Source of the DNA: Empedobacter tilapiae
Lineage (GTDB): Bacteria > Bacteroidota > Bacteroidia > Flavobacteriales > Weeksellaceae
DNA: 64,000 nucleotides
Direction of reading: 5' to 3'
Assembly (NCBI RefSeq): GCF_004785645.1
Contig: NZ_SRPE01000002.1
Location: 310,001 to 374,000 of the forward strand
Part shown: positions 8,681 to 16,442 of the stretch, piece after piece
How the letters are laid out: each line of letters begins with the position of its first letter
Numbering within the stretch: position 1 is the first letter of the stretch
Made by a program: the position numbers and the translations under genes
The notes under the pieces: model-generated
The model's database searches: none
What the model was told of the DNA's origin: nothing
What the model saw: the letters and a program-made list of their open reading frames with translations, nothing else

Positions 8681-9064
8681 TTATAAAACATGTTCTTTAA
8701 ATAATTTATCCAATGTTTTATCAAGGTTTGTTGTTTTTCCTGGATGCGGACGAGAGCTTTGTATAGACGAACTTCTAACAGCGGTTAACCAACGAAAACG
8801 CTCTGGCGTTTCGAAATCAGAAATAGCAGATTCAGGATGAATTCCTTCTGCAATTTTAGATAAAGCATTCAAATTACTGTCAATAAAATCAAGGTCTAAT
8901 TCGTGGCAAAAAGCATTGATTCTATTGTCGTTAATAAAATATTTTACTTTCAAATAATTTTCCTTTTTCGAAAATAAAATCACTCCAACATTGATAAATT
9001 CTTCGCGTTCAACTTTCGGAACCAAACGAAGAATTGCATACTCATATAAGATTTTTTCTGGCAT
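8681..9064 (-). CDS. DUF3037 family protein
   Basis: 127-residue protein of the DUF3037 family: YEYAILRLVPKVEREEFINVGVIL at the N-terminus and the arginine-rich TAVRSSSIQSSRPHPGKT towards the end are characteristic. It has no signal peptide or membrane segment. Its start codon lies inside the end of the HipA-like kinase gene (23-base overlap, different frame), so the two are translationally coupled. The pairing of HipA-like and DUF3037 genes recurs across bacteria from memory; its function is unknown. Confidence 0.82.
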   Translation of the reverse strand: MPEKILYEYAILRLVPKVEREEFINVGVILFSKKENYLKVKYFINDNRINAFCHELDLDFIDSNLNALSKIAEGIHPESAISDFETPERFRWLTAVRSSSIQSSRPHPGKTTNLDKTLDKLFKEHVL

Positions 9065-9833
9065 TATTCGCTTCGTTTATAAAAAGTTCGGTATGTTGTA
9101 ATCGTGTTTTGATAAATGTTTTGTAAACTGTTCTCATTTCCTTGTGAGTAGAATGTGTAACTTCTGTTTCTAACCATTCATCAGGAATCAGATTAACAAT
9201 TTCATCTATGATCTCATCATTTAAAACAACTTTAAATTCTGTGTCAACTTCTTCAAGTTTTGTCGCATTTTTCAATAAAACATGGTCTTTTATTGGAGTA
9301 AAAGGAGCAAGAGCAGCTTTTTCCCAGTTGTCCCACGAATGATGAAAATAATAAGAAGCACCGTGATCAATTAACCACAATTCTTTGTGCCACATTAACA
9401 TATTTGTATTACGAAAAGTACGATCGACATTCGTTAAAAAAGCATCTAACCAAACAATTTGCGAAGATAGTTTATCATTAATTTTCATCACAGCAGGATC
9501 ATAATTAATAGCACCAGATAAATAGTGTAGAGCTAAATTTGTTCCTTCGCTAAATTTTAACAAATCCTGAATTTCTTCGTCGGCTTCAGATTGACCAAAA
9601 TATTCGTCCAAATTTGCAAAAACTAATTCAGGGACTTTAAATCCTAAAACACGTGCAATTTCACCTCCTAACAATTCGGAAATCAACATGCGAGGTCCAT
9701 GACCAGCACCTTTAAATTTTAAAACATATTTAAAACCGTCATCTGCATCAGCTAATGCAGGCAAAGAACCACCTTCGCGCAAAGGTTGTAAATAGCGTTC
9801 AACAGTAACTGTTCTTAACTCAATTTTATTCAT
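9042..9833 (-). CDS. HipA-like kinase-fold protein
   Basis: 263 residues resembling the minimal HipA-type kinase domain (HipA_2 class) rather than full-length HipA of about 440 residues. Candidate catalytic features: Lys39 in YVLKFKGAGHG (ATP lysine), Asp137 and Asn142/Asn144 in TNVDRTFRNTNML (catalytic loop) and Asp156 in LWLIDHGASY (metal binding). All are retained, so an active kinase or nucleotide binder is plausible. There is no HipB-like helix-turn-helix gene beside it; instead it overlaps DUF3037. Substrate unknown, so a persister-toxin role should not be assumed. Confidence 0.78.
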   Translation of the reverse strand: MNKIELRTVTVERYLQPLREGGSLPALADADDGFKYVLKFKGAGHGPRMLISELLGGEIARVLGFKVPELVFANLDEYFGQSEADEEIQDLLKFSEGTNLALHYLSGAINYDPAVMKINDKLSSQIVWLDAFLTNVDRTFRNTNMLMWHKELWLIDHGASYYFHHSWDNWEKAALAPFTPIKDHVLLKNATKLEEVDTEFKVVLNDEIIDEIVNLIPDEWLETEVTHSTHKEMRTVYKTFIKTRLQHTELFINEANNARKNLI

Positions 9834-9942
9834 TCTCTAAAATTACGATGAAAAATTTAAAATAATTTTCACATTTATAATTTTTAAATATCATTAATCT
9901 TATAGATTTTTGACTGTTAAAATTTTTAAAAGCAAAATATAG

Positions 9943-10590
9943 TTGAGTAAACTTGTCAAAATAGGAAGATTTGTAGTGCGAAAAAGTATATTAATTGTTG
10001 GATTAATAGCGATTTTCACTTTGATTGTGGCGTTGATTATTCAAATTTTTGCTTCATATTACATTTATAATTATCAAGGAAATATTCCGTCAGATTATCG
10101 TGTGGCAGTTGTTTTTGGTGCAAAAGTGCAAGCTAATGGACAACCAACTCGTTTTTTGAAAGATCGTTTGGATGCTGCTATTCGACTTTATAAAGAAGAT
10201 CAAGTGGATGTAATTTTACTTTCTGGAGAAAAACTTCATGAAAATTTTAACGAAATAGATGTTATGGAAAAATATCTGTTAGATAGAGGTGTTAAAATAG
10301 AAGATACATATCTTGATGGAGCTGGTTTAGATACATATAGTACAATATATAGAACTAAAAATATTTTTAAGTTTGATAAAGTTATTTTAATCTCTCAATC
10401 TTATCATCTTAAAAGAGCACTTTTTTTGGGTAAAGTTTTTGCATTGGATTGTATTGGATATAATGCGGATAGTGGACCTTATAAAACAGAAAGTAAACAG
10501 AGTTTTAGAGAGATTTTAGCGAATATAAAAGCTTTGTTGGATATTGGGAATGAAAGAACACCAGAAGTGATTATAGCCCCTAAAAAATAA
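9943..10590 (+). CDS. SanA/YdcF-type DUF218 membrane protein
   Basis: 215 residues: a short cytoplasmic stretch, one membrane segment (about residues 14-37) and a DUF218 domain with the motif VAVVFGAKVQANGQPTRFL and ILLSGE, typical of SanA-like proteins linked to envelope barrier function in other bacteria. The start is a TTG at 9943; there is no ATG before the membrane segment, so this is the only start that keeps the anchor. Function here is inferred from family only. It ends at a strong hairpin shared with apt. Confidence 0.8.
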   Translation: MSKLVKIGRFVVRKSILIVGLIAIFTLIVALIIQIFASYYIYNYQGNIPSDYRVAVVFGAKVQANGQPTRFLKDRLDAAIRLYKEDQVDVILLSGEKLHENFNEIDVMEKYLLDRGVKIEDTYLDGAGLDTYSTIYRTKNIFKFDKVILISQSYHLKRALFLGKVFALDCIGYNADSGPYKTESKQSFREILANIKALLDIGNERTPEVIIAPKK

Positions 10591-10624
10591 AAAACTCCGC
10601 TCAAAATTTTGAGCGGAGTTTTTT
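10591..10624. terminator. Bidirectional terminator between sanA-like gene and apt
   Basis: AAAACTCCGCTCAAAA (10591-10606) and TTTTGAGCGGAGTTTT (10607-10622) form a perfect palindrome with A and T tracts on both ends, one base after the stop of the plus-strand gene and four bases from the apt stop. It can terminate both convergent genes. Confidence 0.9.
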
Positions 10625-10627
10625 ATT

Positions 10628-11158
10628 TTAATATTCTATCAATGTAATAATATCTGTTGTAAAAGAAGTTAATTTATCTTTTCCGTTTAAGAAAGTCAAA
10701 TCAACAATAAACGAAAATTGTGTTGTTTTACCACCACATTTTTCTACTAGTTTAGCACAAGCTTCAGCAGTTCCTCCAGTTGCTAAAACATCATCATGAA
10801 TTAATACACGTGCACCATCTTTGATGTAATTCGAATTTACCTCGATGGTTGCTTGTCCATATTCCAAATCATAGGACTGACTAATAGTTGGAGGAGGTAA
10901 TTTACCAGCTTTACGAATTAATACAAAAGGAACTTTTAATTTTTGCGCAATCTGAATTCCATACAAAAATCCACGGCTTTCAATTCCACAAACAATATCC
11001 ACTTTACCTTTAGCTTTTTCTACAAAAGCGTCTACAATTTCGTCCGAAAGGTCAGGATTTAAGAACAATGGAGTAATATCTTTGTAGACAATTCCTTCTT
11101 TTGGAAAATCGATAACGTCTACAATCGTTTGATTGATTTTTTCTTGAAGTGTTGACAT
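10628..11158 (-). CDS. apt: Adenine phosphoribosyltransferase
   Basis: Salvages adenine: adenine plus PRPP gives AMP and pyrophosphate, in the cytoplasm. The 176 residues include IDFPKEGIVYKDITPLF near the start, GIESRGFLYG, and the PRPP-binding loop VLIHDDVLATGGTA around residues 118-131. Length is normal for the family. It is a single gene between two terminators or gaps; a -7 box (TAAATTTG on the minus strand, 11187-11194) lies 28 bases upstream. Confidence 0.96.
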   Translation of the reverse strand: MSTLQEKINQTIVDVIDFPKEGIVYKDITPLFLNPDLSDEIVDAFVEKAKGKVDIVCGIESRGFLYGIQIAQKLKVPFVLIRKAGKLPPPTISQSYDLEYGQATIEVNSNYIKDGARVLIHDDVLATGGTAEACAKLVEKCGGKTTQFSFIVDLTFLNGKDKLTSFTTDIITLIEY

Positions 11159-11251
11159 TCGTTTTTAATCATGTTTTGTTAAGGAACAAATTTAATGAGA
11201 AATCATTTGTTAGAATTTGTTTTAACGAATAATTAATCATTCTAAATAATA

Positions 11252-11680
11252 TTATAAGCCTAAACTTGTCCAAATACGTTCTGGAATACGAACAGGGCGA
11301 CGAGTTTCAGCATCAATACAACATAAAATAGTATAGCCTTGATTAATTATTTTTCCAGCTTCATTATAAATATTGTAATCAAAACGAATGCGAACACCTT
11401 TGTCGCGTTCAGGAACTGTTGTTTCAATTTCTATTAATTCATCGTACAAAGCGCTTCCAATGTATTTTGTATGCATTTCAATAATTGGCATCTGAATTCC
11501 CATTGCTTCCAATTCGGAATAAGGAAAGCCACGTTCACGCATCAACTCTACACGTCCAATTTCATAAAACTCGGGATAGTTTCCATAATAAACCACTTTC
11601 ATTTGATCGGTGTGTTTATATAGAATACGAGTTTTGGTGCGAAAAACATTCAATTGTTCAGTTTGTTCTATCTTCTCCAT
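11252..11680 (-). CDS. Acyl-CoA thioesterase, 4-hydroxybenzoyl-CoA thioesterase-like hotdog fold
   Basis: 142 residues with the hotdog-thioesterase layout: YKHTDQMKVVYYGNYPEFYEIGRVELMRE contains the region of the catalytic Asp in the 4HBT class (HTDQMKVVYYGNY) and the long central helix, followed by the five-stranded sheet. Predicted to cleave acyl-CoA thioesters in the cytoplasm; the acyl substrate cannot be told. A -7 box (TACTTTTG on the minus strand, 11708-11715) precedes it. YbgC-type function with the Tol-Pal system is possible but no tol genes are near. Confidence 0.85.
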   Translation of the reverse strand: MEKIEQTEQLNVFRTKTRILYKHTDQMKVVYYGNYPEFYEIGRVELMRERGFPYSELEAMGIQMPIIEMHTKYIGSALYDELIEIETTVPERDKGVRIRFDYNIYNEAGKIINQGYTILCCIDAETRRPVRIPERIWTSLGL

Positions 11681-11720
11681 AATTTTCTAAAACATCATTT
11701 TAATCTTCAAAAGTAGAGAA

Positions 11721-11766
11721 CAAAAAAAAGACTTTATCATTAATTATATAAAAAATGAAAAAGTCT
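11721..11766 (-). terminator. Terminator after the 86-residue hypothetical gene
   Basis: Read on the minus strand, AGACTTTTTCAT and ATGATAAAGTCT (positions 11755-11766 and 11729-11740) pair with one mismatch and are followed by a run of T (complement of 11722-11728). The stem overlaps the stop codon of the gene. Confidence 0.6.
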
Positions 11767-12025
11767 ATTCAGTAATTTTTTTGTAATCCATCCAACTAAA
11801 AGAAGTTTGTGAAGAATCTTTTTGCTCTTCTTTTAAGAAATCATATTGAATTTGAATGTTCGTTTTGAAAGTAGGATTTGCGATTTCGTAATAAAAAATC
11901 TTTACGTTTTCATCTTCACCTTGTTCAATTCGTAAAAGAGAAAAATTATTTTTGATTCCTAAATCATTTAAATGATTTTCTACTTTGATAATTGCAAAAT
12001 CAATTTTTTCTTGTGTAATTTCCAT
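11765..12025 (-). CDS. Hypothetical cytoplasmic protein, 86 residues
   Basis: Not recognised. The frame could open at a TTG at 12064, but the ATG at 12025 gives a sensible soluble start (MEITQEKIDFAIIKVENHL). The sequence has an N-terminal amphipathic helix, then alternating strands (VKIFYYEIANPTF, TNIQIQYDFL) and an acidic/polar tail. There is no signal peptide. It has a terminator of its own and faces away from dnaA. Confidence 0.6.
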   Translation of the reverse strand: MEITQEKIDFAIIKVENHLNDLGIKNNFSLLRIEQGEDENVKIFYYEIANPTFKTNIQIQYDFLKEEQKDSSQTSFSWMDYKKITE

Positions 12026-12082
12026 AATGAAACAAAAATAAGAATTATAAATATTATAAGACAAAATATGGCTGAAAAAGAT

Positions 12083-12090
12083 TATCTTTG
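12083..12090 (+). promoter_or_regulatory. Candidate -7 box upstream of dnaA
   Basis: TATCTTTG matches the TAnnTTTG consensus. No TTG sits at the expected 17-23 bases upstream, so this is only a partial match. If used, transcription would start near 12096 and leave an untranslated leader of about 185 bases before the dnaA ATG. Confidence 0.4.
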
Positions 12091-12282
12091 CAGGACTTTT
12101 TTTATCTAAAACTACTTGTTGAATATTTCTAATTATACAAAGTATTTTTTAATATATCAATACCCTTTTCATTTTTTTTATTCAAAATTTGTTCACAATT
12201 TTGTAGAGAAGCTTTTGTTAAAAAACTTCATTGAATATCAGTAAATTACATTAAAACTTAAGCACTTTTGGACAATATTACA

Positions 12283-13707
12283 ATGATAACTGCAAATTCT
12301 GTGTGGGAAAAATGTTTGTCGTTTATTAAAGACAACATTGCAGAAGATGCATTCAATACTTGGTTTGTTCCGATTCGTCCGGGCAAGCTAAATAATAATG
12401 TTTTAACAATACAGGTACCAAGTAAATTTTTTTACGAATGGTTAGAGGAGCATTATATCAAAATTTTAAAAAGTGCATTACAAAAAGAATTAGGCTCTGA
12501 AGCGAAATTAGTTTACAGTATTTTGATGGATCAAAAGTCTCAAGGACGTGAACCATTTACAGTTCGTATTCCAAGTTCGAATAAAGAAAAACCTCGCCCA
12601 CAAGAGGTTGAAGCGCCAATTAATTTGCAGGCTGGTAAAATGATGAATCCTTTCATTATTCCAGGATTACAAAAATTAAAGATTGATTCGCAATTAAATC
12701 ATAATTATACATTCAATAATTTTATCGAAGGAGAATCAAACCGATTAGCTCGTGCAGCTGGTCGTGCTATTGCCAAACGTCCAGGAGGAACTTCGTTCAA
12801 TCCACTATTTATTTATGGTGGAGTAGGATTGGGGAAAACTCACTTGGTGCATGCGATAGGTTTAGAAGTAAAAGATTTACACCCAGAGAAAACTGTTTTG
12901 TATGTTTCGACAGAGAAATTTACTCAACAATTTATCGAAGCTGTAAAAAATAATAATCAAAATGATTTCATTCACTTCTATCAAATGATTGATGTTTTGA
13001 TTATGGATGATATTCAGTTTTTATCTGGAAAAGCAAAAACGCAAGAAGTTTTCTTCCATATATTTAATCATTTACATCAAAGAGGAAATCAAATTATTTT
13101 GACTTCGGATAAATCTCCAGCAGATATTCAAGACATGGAAGACCGCTTGATTTCACGTTTTAAATGGGGATTATCAGCCGATTTGCAAAATCCTGATTAC
13201 AATACACGTCTTTCTATTTTGAAGCAAAAATTAGAAAACGATGGCATCGAATTCCCTGATGAAGTAATGGATTATATTGCACAAAATATTGATACAAATG
13301 TGCGTGAGTTAGAAGGTTCATTAAATTCAATCATAGCGCAAGCAACGTTGAATAAACGCGAAATTACGTTAGATTTAACAGCACGTACTTTATCAAAATT
13401 AGTACAAACTGCTCGTAAAGAAATCTCGATTGATTACATTCAGAAAACAGTTTGTGAATACTTCAAAGTAAAAATGGAAGATATTCAGTCTAAAACACGT
13501 AAGCGTGATGTAGTTCAAGCGCGTCAATTAGCGATGTATTTTGCAAAACAATATACAAAAGCGTCGTTGGCAAGTATTGGGACACAAATTGGTAAACGTG
13601 ATCACGCAACAGTTTTACATGCTTGTAAAACTGTGAAAAATTTACAAGAAACGGATAAGCAATTCCGTGGTTATATCGAAGATATTTCACGTAAAATTGC
13701 AGATTAA
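12283..13707 (+). CDS. dnaA: Chromosomal replication initiator protein DnaA
   Basis: AAA+ initiator that binds DnaA boxes and opens oriC. Domain I (SVWEKCLSFIKDNIAEDAFNTWF) is at the N-terminus, then a linker with prolines, then the AAA+ domain with Walker A GGVGLGKTH and Walker B VLIMDDIQFL, and domain IV with KRDVVQARQLAMYFAKQ and the signature IGKRDHATVLHACK. I placed the start at the ATG 12283 (474 residues), which matches the usual short lead into SVW; a TTG at 12268 would add five residues and cannot be excluded. The phosphatase gene follows by 18 bases. Confidence 0.95.
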   Translation: MITANSVWEKCLSFIKDNIAEDAFNTWFVPIRPGKLNNNVLTIQVPSKFFYEWLEEHYIKILKSALQKELGSEAKLVYSILMDQKSQGREPFTVRIPSSNKEKPRPQEVEAPINLQAGKMMNPFIIPGLQKLKIDSQLNHNYTFNNFIEGESNRLARAAGRAIAKRPGGTSFNPLFIYGGVGLGKTHLVHAIGLEVKDLHPEKTVLYVSTEKFTQQFIEAVKNNNQNDFIHFYQMIDVLIMDDIQFLSGKAKTQEVFFHIFNHLHQRGNQIILTSDKSPADIQDMEDRLISRFKWGLSADLQNPDYNTRLSILKQKLENDGIEFPDEVMDYIAQNIDTNVRELEGSLNSIIAQATLNKREITLDLTARTLSKLVQTARKEISIDYIQKTVCEYFKVKMEDIQSKTRKRDVVQARQLAMYFAKQYTKASLASIGTQIGKRDHATVLHACKTVKNLQETDKQFRGYIEDISRKIAD

Positions 13708-13725
13708 TCTATAAATACTTTTTCA

Positions 13726-14172
13726 ATGAAAATTTTGATGGTTTGTTTAGGTAATATTTGTCGTTCTCCGTTGGCAGAAGGAATTTTACAAACAAAGGTT
13801 GGCGACAATCATTTGGTAGATTCTGCTGGTACGGGCGATTGGCATGTTGGTGAACAACCAGATAGACGCTCGGTTGCGGTTGCTAAAAAATATGGTGTTG
13901 ATATTTCTGATCAACGTGCGATGCATTTCAATCCAGTTTTTTTCGATGAGTTTGATCTAATCTTTGCAATGGATGAACAAAATTTAATCGATTTGCAAAA
14001 ATTGGCTCGAAACGAAGAGGAGCAAAGCAAAATTAAATTGATCTTGAAAGACGGAATAGGGCAAACGCAAAATGTACCTGATCCTTACTACGATGGTGAA
14101 GATGCTTTCGAGCATGTTTATCAATTATTAGATGAAGCCACAGACGGAGTCATCAAAAAATACAATCTTTAA
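13726..14172 (+). CDS. Low-molecular-weight protein-tyrosine phosphatase
   Basis: 148-residue cytoplasmic phosphatase. The CX5R P-loop is at the N-terminus (VCLGNICRSP, nucleophile Cys7, Arg13) and the general acid is Asp119 in DPYYDG, exactly the family pattern. It removes phosphate from protein tyrosines or, in some members, arginines; the substrate is unknown. It lies 18 bases after dnaA and 9 bases before the methyltransferase gene, so the three may share a transcript. No tyrosine kinase or capsule locus is nearby. Confidence 0.93.
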   Translation: MKILMVCLGNICRSPLAEGILQTKVGDNHLVDSAGTGDWHVGEQPDRRSVAVAKKYGVDISDQRAMHFNPVFFDEFDLIFAMDEQNLIDLQKLARNEEEQSKIKLILKDGIGQTQNVPDPYYDGEDAFEHVYQLLDEATDGVIKKYNL

Positions 14173-14181
14173 AATTATACA

Positions 14182-14889
14182 ATGAAAACGGCTAAAGTTT
14201 ATTTGATTCCTTCACTTTTAGGTGAAAGCGAACACAGTAGAGTATTGCCTTTATACAATCTTGACGTTATTCGAGCAATTGATACGTTTGTGGTAGAAAA
14301 CGAAAAATCTGCACGTAAATTTATCAAACAAGTTTGCCCCGAAAAAGTTCAAGCCGATTTAGATATTTACATTCTAAACAAAGATACAGAGCCAGAAGAA
14401 ATGTTAGATTTGATCAAATTATTAGATCAAAATAAAACCTTGGGAATTATTTCCGAAGCTGGTTTGCCTGCGGTTGCAGATCCAGGAGCACAATTGGTAA
14501 AAGTTGCGCAACAGAAACGCATTCAGGTTGTCCCTTTGGTTGGGCCATCGTCAATTCTTTTGGCGTTAATGGCTTCTGGAATGAATGGTCAAAACTTTGC
14601 TTTTCATGGTTATTTACCAATTGATAAAACGGAACGTAAAAAGAAATTAGCCCATTTAGAAGCTGAAAGTGCTAAATCTGGAATTGCTCAAATTTTTATG
14701 GAAACGCCATACCGTAACAATCAAATGGTAGACGATTTAACGAAAATTCTTCGTGCCGAAACCAAGATTTGCGTTGCATGTCACATTACATTAGAGGATG
14801 AAGATATCCGCACGTTATCGATTAAAGAGTGGAAAAACGAAAAGTATGATTTTCATAAACGTCCCGCAATTTTTGTCATGCAAGCTTAA
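14182..14889 (+). CDS. SAM-dependent methyltransferase, RsmI-like tetrapyrrole methylase fold
   Basis: 235 residues of the tetrapyrrole-methylase fold. The blocks ISEAGLPAVADPGAQLV and VPLVGPSSILLALMASGMNGQNFAFHGYLP are those of the RsmI group, which methylates 16S rRNA C1402. However, the N-terminal region lacks the classic LYVVATPIGN start of RsmI and instead reads KVYLIPSLLGE, as in a recurrent shorter Bacteroidota paralogue. The target is therefore uncertain. It follows the phosphatase closely and is ended by a hairpin. Confidence 0.8.
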   Translation: MKTAKVYLIPSLLGESEHSRVLPLYNLDVIRAIDTFVVENEKSARKFIKQVCPEKVQADLDIYILNKDTEPEEMLDLIKLLDQNKTLGIISEAGLPAVADPGAQLVKVAQQKRIQVVPLVGPSSILLALMASGMNGQNFAFHGYLPIDKTERKKKLAHLEAESAKSGIAQIFMETPYRNNQMVDDLTKILRAETKICVACHITLEDEDIRTLSIKEWKNEKYDFHKRPAIFVMQA

Positions 14890-14947
14890 AATTTTTATAA
14901 TATAGATCAACACTTCGTGTTTCTTTTCGCGAGTCGTTGCTCCAAAG

Positions 14948-14990
14948 TATACGAGAAAGCCAACATATAGATGTTGGCTTTCTCGTATAA
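14948..14990 (+). terminator. Long hairpin terminator after the methyltransferase gene
   Basis: TATACGAGAAAGCCAACA (14948-14965) and TGTTGGCTTTCTCGTATA (14972-14989) make an 18-bp perfect stem with a six-base loop; a run of T follows within a few bases (14993-14999). Confidence 0.75.
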
Positions 14991-15035
14991 TCATTTTTTG
15001 CGGTGAAAATAATTGAAGTGAGAAAATTAAAAAGT

Positions 15036-15335
15036 TTATTCTTTTATACGATTTTTCAAATCCATTTCCGCACCAAGAATTCTTGTTATTTCAATTTCAT
15101 CTTTAGTTAGAATTCTATAAAAGATAATATGTTGATTGGCTAAAAATCCATAAAGTTCAGAATTAACCTCATTATAACTTCTTCCAATCATCGGATTTTC
15201 GGCTAATAATTGACAAAAATTGATTAGTTCTTCATAATATTTATCCGCTTGATTCTCTGACCAAAACTCAAACGTATATTCATATATTTTCGAAAGATCT
15301 TCAACAGCTTTATTTGTCAAGAAATAGTTAGCCAT
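15036..15335 (-). CDS. parE: ParE/RelE-family toxin
   Basis: 99 residues with the RelE/ParE fold: NYFLTNKAVEDLSKIYEYTFEFW at the N-terminus, the central AENPMIGRSYNEV and the C-terminal IIFYRILTKDEIEITRILG strands are typical of ParE toxins, which poison DNA gyrase (RelE-like members instead cut mRNA). The gene overlaps the upstream antitoxin gene by 8 bases, as in most such pairs. The target is inferred from family only. Confidence 0.88.
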   Translation of the reverse strand: MANYFLTNKAVEDLSKIYEYTFEFWSENQADKYYEELINFCQLLAENPMIGRSYNEVNSELYGFLANQHIIFYRILTKDEIEITRILGAEMDLKNRIKE

Positions 15336-15579
15336 TATTTTTCATTTTGGCTTTTAAAGTTTCGAGGTGTTTCTTTGCATCAAAATCCTCTGCAATTCCA
15401 CTATCTATACCTTCTTGTATTGAATTTTTCAATAACTGAATTTTATCTTCTTCTTCTTCCAAAAGTCTCAAACCAGCTCTAATAACCTCACTTGCATTTT
15501 TGTATCTACCTTGAGAGACTTTTGTATCAACAAATTCTTCAAAATAATCTCCCAAAGAAACAGATGTATTTCGTCCCAT
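15328..15579 (-). CDS. parD: ParD-family antitoxin
   Basis: 83 residues. The N-terminal ribbon-helix-helix region (SVSLGDYFEEFVDTKVSQG, then RYKNASEVIRAGLRLLEEEE) is the DNA-binding ParD signature, and the C-terminal half is an acidic/lysine-rich helix expected to wrap the toxin. It precedes parE and overlaps it by 8 bases. A perfect palindrome at 15607-15627, 28 bases upstream of the start, is a natural operator candidate for autoregulation. Confidence 0.9.
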   Translation of the reverse strand: MGRNTSVSLGDYFEEFVDTKVSQGRYKNASEVIRAGLRLLEEEEDKIQLLKNSIQEGIDSGIAEDFDAKKHLETLKAKMKNNG

Positions 15580-15606
15580 AACTTCTTATTAAGTTTAATA
15601 AAATAA

Positions 15607-15627
15607 AGTTACCAAATTTTGGTAACT
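15607..15627. promoter_or_regulatory. Palindromic operator candidate for parDE
   Basis: AGTTACCAAA and TTTGGTAACT form a 10-bp perfect inverted repeat around a single T. The position, 28-48 bases upstream of the parD start, overlaps where the promoter should be. ParD-type ribbon-helix-helix proteins commonly repress their own operon from such sites; binding here is inference. Confidence 0.6.
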
Positions 15628-15882
15628 ATTACTAATGTTTTAATATTGAATTTGTTTTCCGTCATATGTTAACTATTTTTATCTAGTTTGCAAACCTCTT
15701 CTATAATGATAAAATGGAATTGTTGGACAGAATTTAATTCAGTTTTTCATCATTTTAATCATCTTACTTAGATAAAAAAATGATAAGTTGCTTCGCTATT
15801 TATATTATCTATTTATGTTTTGTTGAGTATGAATAAAGAAATAACTATCTTAATACGAATTAATTAACTAAAACAATATGCT
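15628..15882. other. Non-coding gap between parDE and the HU-like gene
   Basis: The 303-base gap 15580-15882 separates two divergent genes. Its left end holds the parDE operator. The remainder is very AT-rich, with no convincing reading frame, RNA gene or hairpin. A near-match to a -7 box (a TATG followed by TTTTG around 15812-15822, one base too long) is the only promoter-like trace for the HU-like gene. Confidence 0.5.
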
Positions 15883-16275
15883 ATGGCAATAAAATTTAAC
15901 TTAGTAGAAAAACCGCAACCAGGTGTCGCTGGAGGAGGTGTAAAAAAATGGTATGCAAGCGCAAAAGCCGATGGAGAAATTAGCATTGATGAATTGACTG
16001 TAGAAATTGAAAAGTTTTCGGCACTTTCTGAAGCTGATATTCGAGGTGTTATCATTGCGTTAGAAAATGTAATTATTAACCAAATTGTAAATGGAAAGAT
16101 TGTACGTTTGGATAAGTTAGGCAGTTTTTATCCTAGCTTAAGTAGTGAAGGCGCAACTTACGAAACTGATTTTAATGTTAGTTTAATTAAAGGTGCAAAA
16201 ATTAATTACCGACCAGGTAAACGTATTTCTGAAGCGTTAAAAGTTGCTAAATTTCAGAAGGTAAAGAGAGTGTAG
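15883..16275 (+). CDS. HU-like DNA-binding protein (Bacteroidota HU-HIG type)
   Basis: 130 residues. The first part (AIKFNLVEKPQPGVAGGGVKKWYA) is the strand-rich N-terminus of the HU-related family of Bacteroidota, followed by helices of the HU body and the IVRLDKLGSFYPSLSSEG region that replaces the DNA-binding arm. It is longer than classical HU (about 90 residues), which fits HU-HIG proteins. Probably a nucleoid-associated protein. Basic C-terminus (KVAKFQKVKRV). It is a single-gene unit followed by two strong palindromes. Confidence 0.83.
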   Translation: MAIKFNLVEKPQPGVAGGGVKKWYASAKADGEISIDELTVEIEKFSALSEADIRGVIIALENVIINQIVNGKIVRLDKLGSFYPSLSSEGATYETDFNVSLIKGAKINYRPGKRISEALKVAKFQKVKRV

Positions 16276-16320
16276 TAAAAAGGAAGCTTCTTGTTGGTTG
16301 AAAAGAAGCTTCCTTTTTAC
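16275..16320 (+). terminator. Strong terminator after the HU-like gene
   Basis: An 18-bp perfect stem (16275-16292 with 16303-16320) contains the core AGGAAGCTTCTT and ends in TTTTT. It overlaps the stop codon of the HU-like gene by one base. Confidence 0.8.
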
Positions 16321-16325
16321 TAATT

Positions 16326-16357
16326 AGAAGCCTCTCGTTGATCAACGAGAGGCTTCT
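16326..16357. repeat. Perfect 32-base palindrome next to the HU terminator
   Basis: AGAAGCCTCTCGTTGA followed directly by its exact reverse complement TCAACGAGAGGCTTCT. It sits only six bases after the first hairpin. It shares the GAAGC element with that hairpin but is otherwise a different sequence. It could be a second terminator or a protein-binding site; only two T follow it within the next bases, so termination is weakly supported. Confidence 0.65.
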
Positions 16358-16442
16358 TGTTTGATGGTTGCATATTGATTAGATGATGTAAATAGCTAAA
16401 TCGTGTAATATGCTATTTTTTTAAGAAGATAAATTGATTCGT

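Noticed and set aside
8681-9833. HipBA persister toxin-antitoxin locus
   Set aside because: No HipB-like helix-turn-helix protein is near and the kinase is the short form paired with DUF3037.
12026-12282. Replication origin beside dnaA
   Set aside because: The region is AT-rich, but I found no cluster of TTATCCACA-type boxes; the best site (TTGTTCACA near 12190) has two mismatches. oriC is often away from dnaA in this group.
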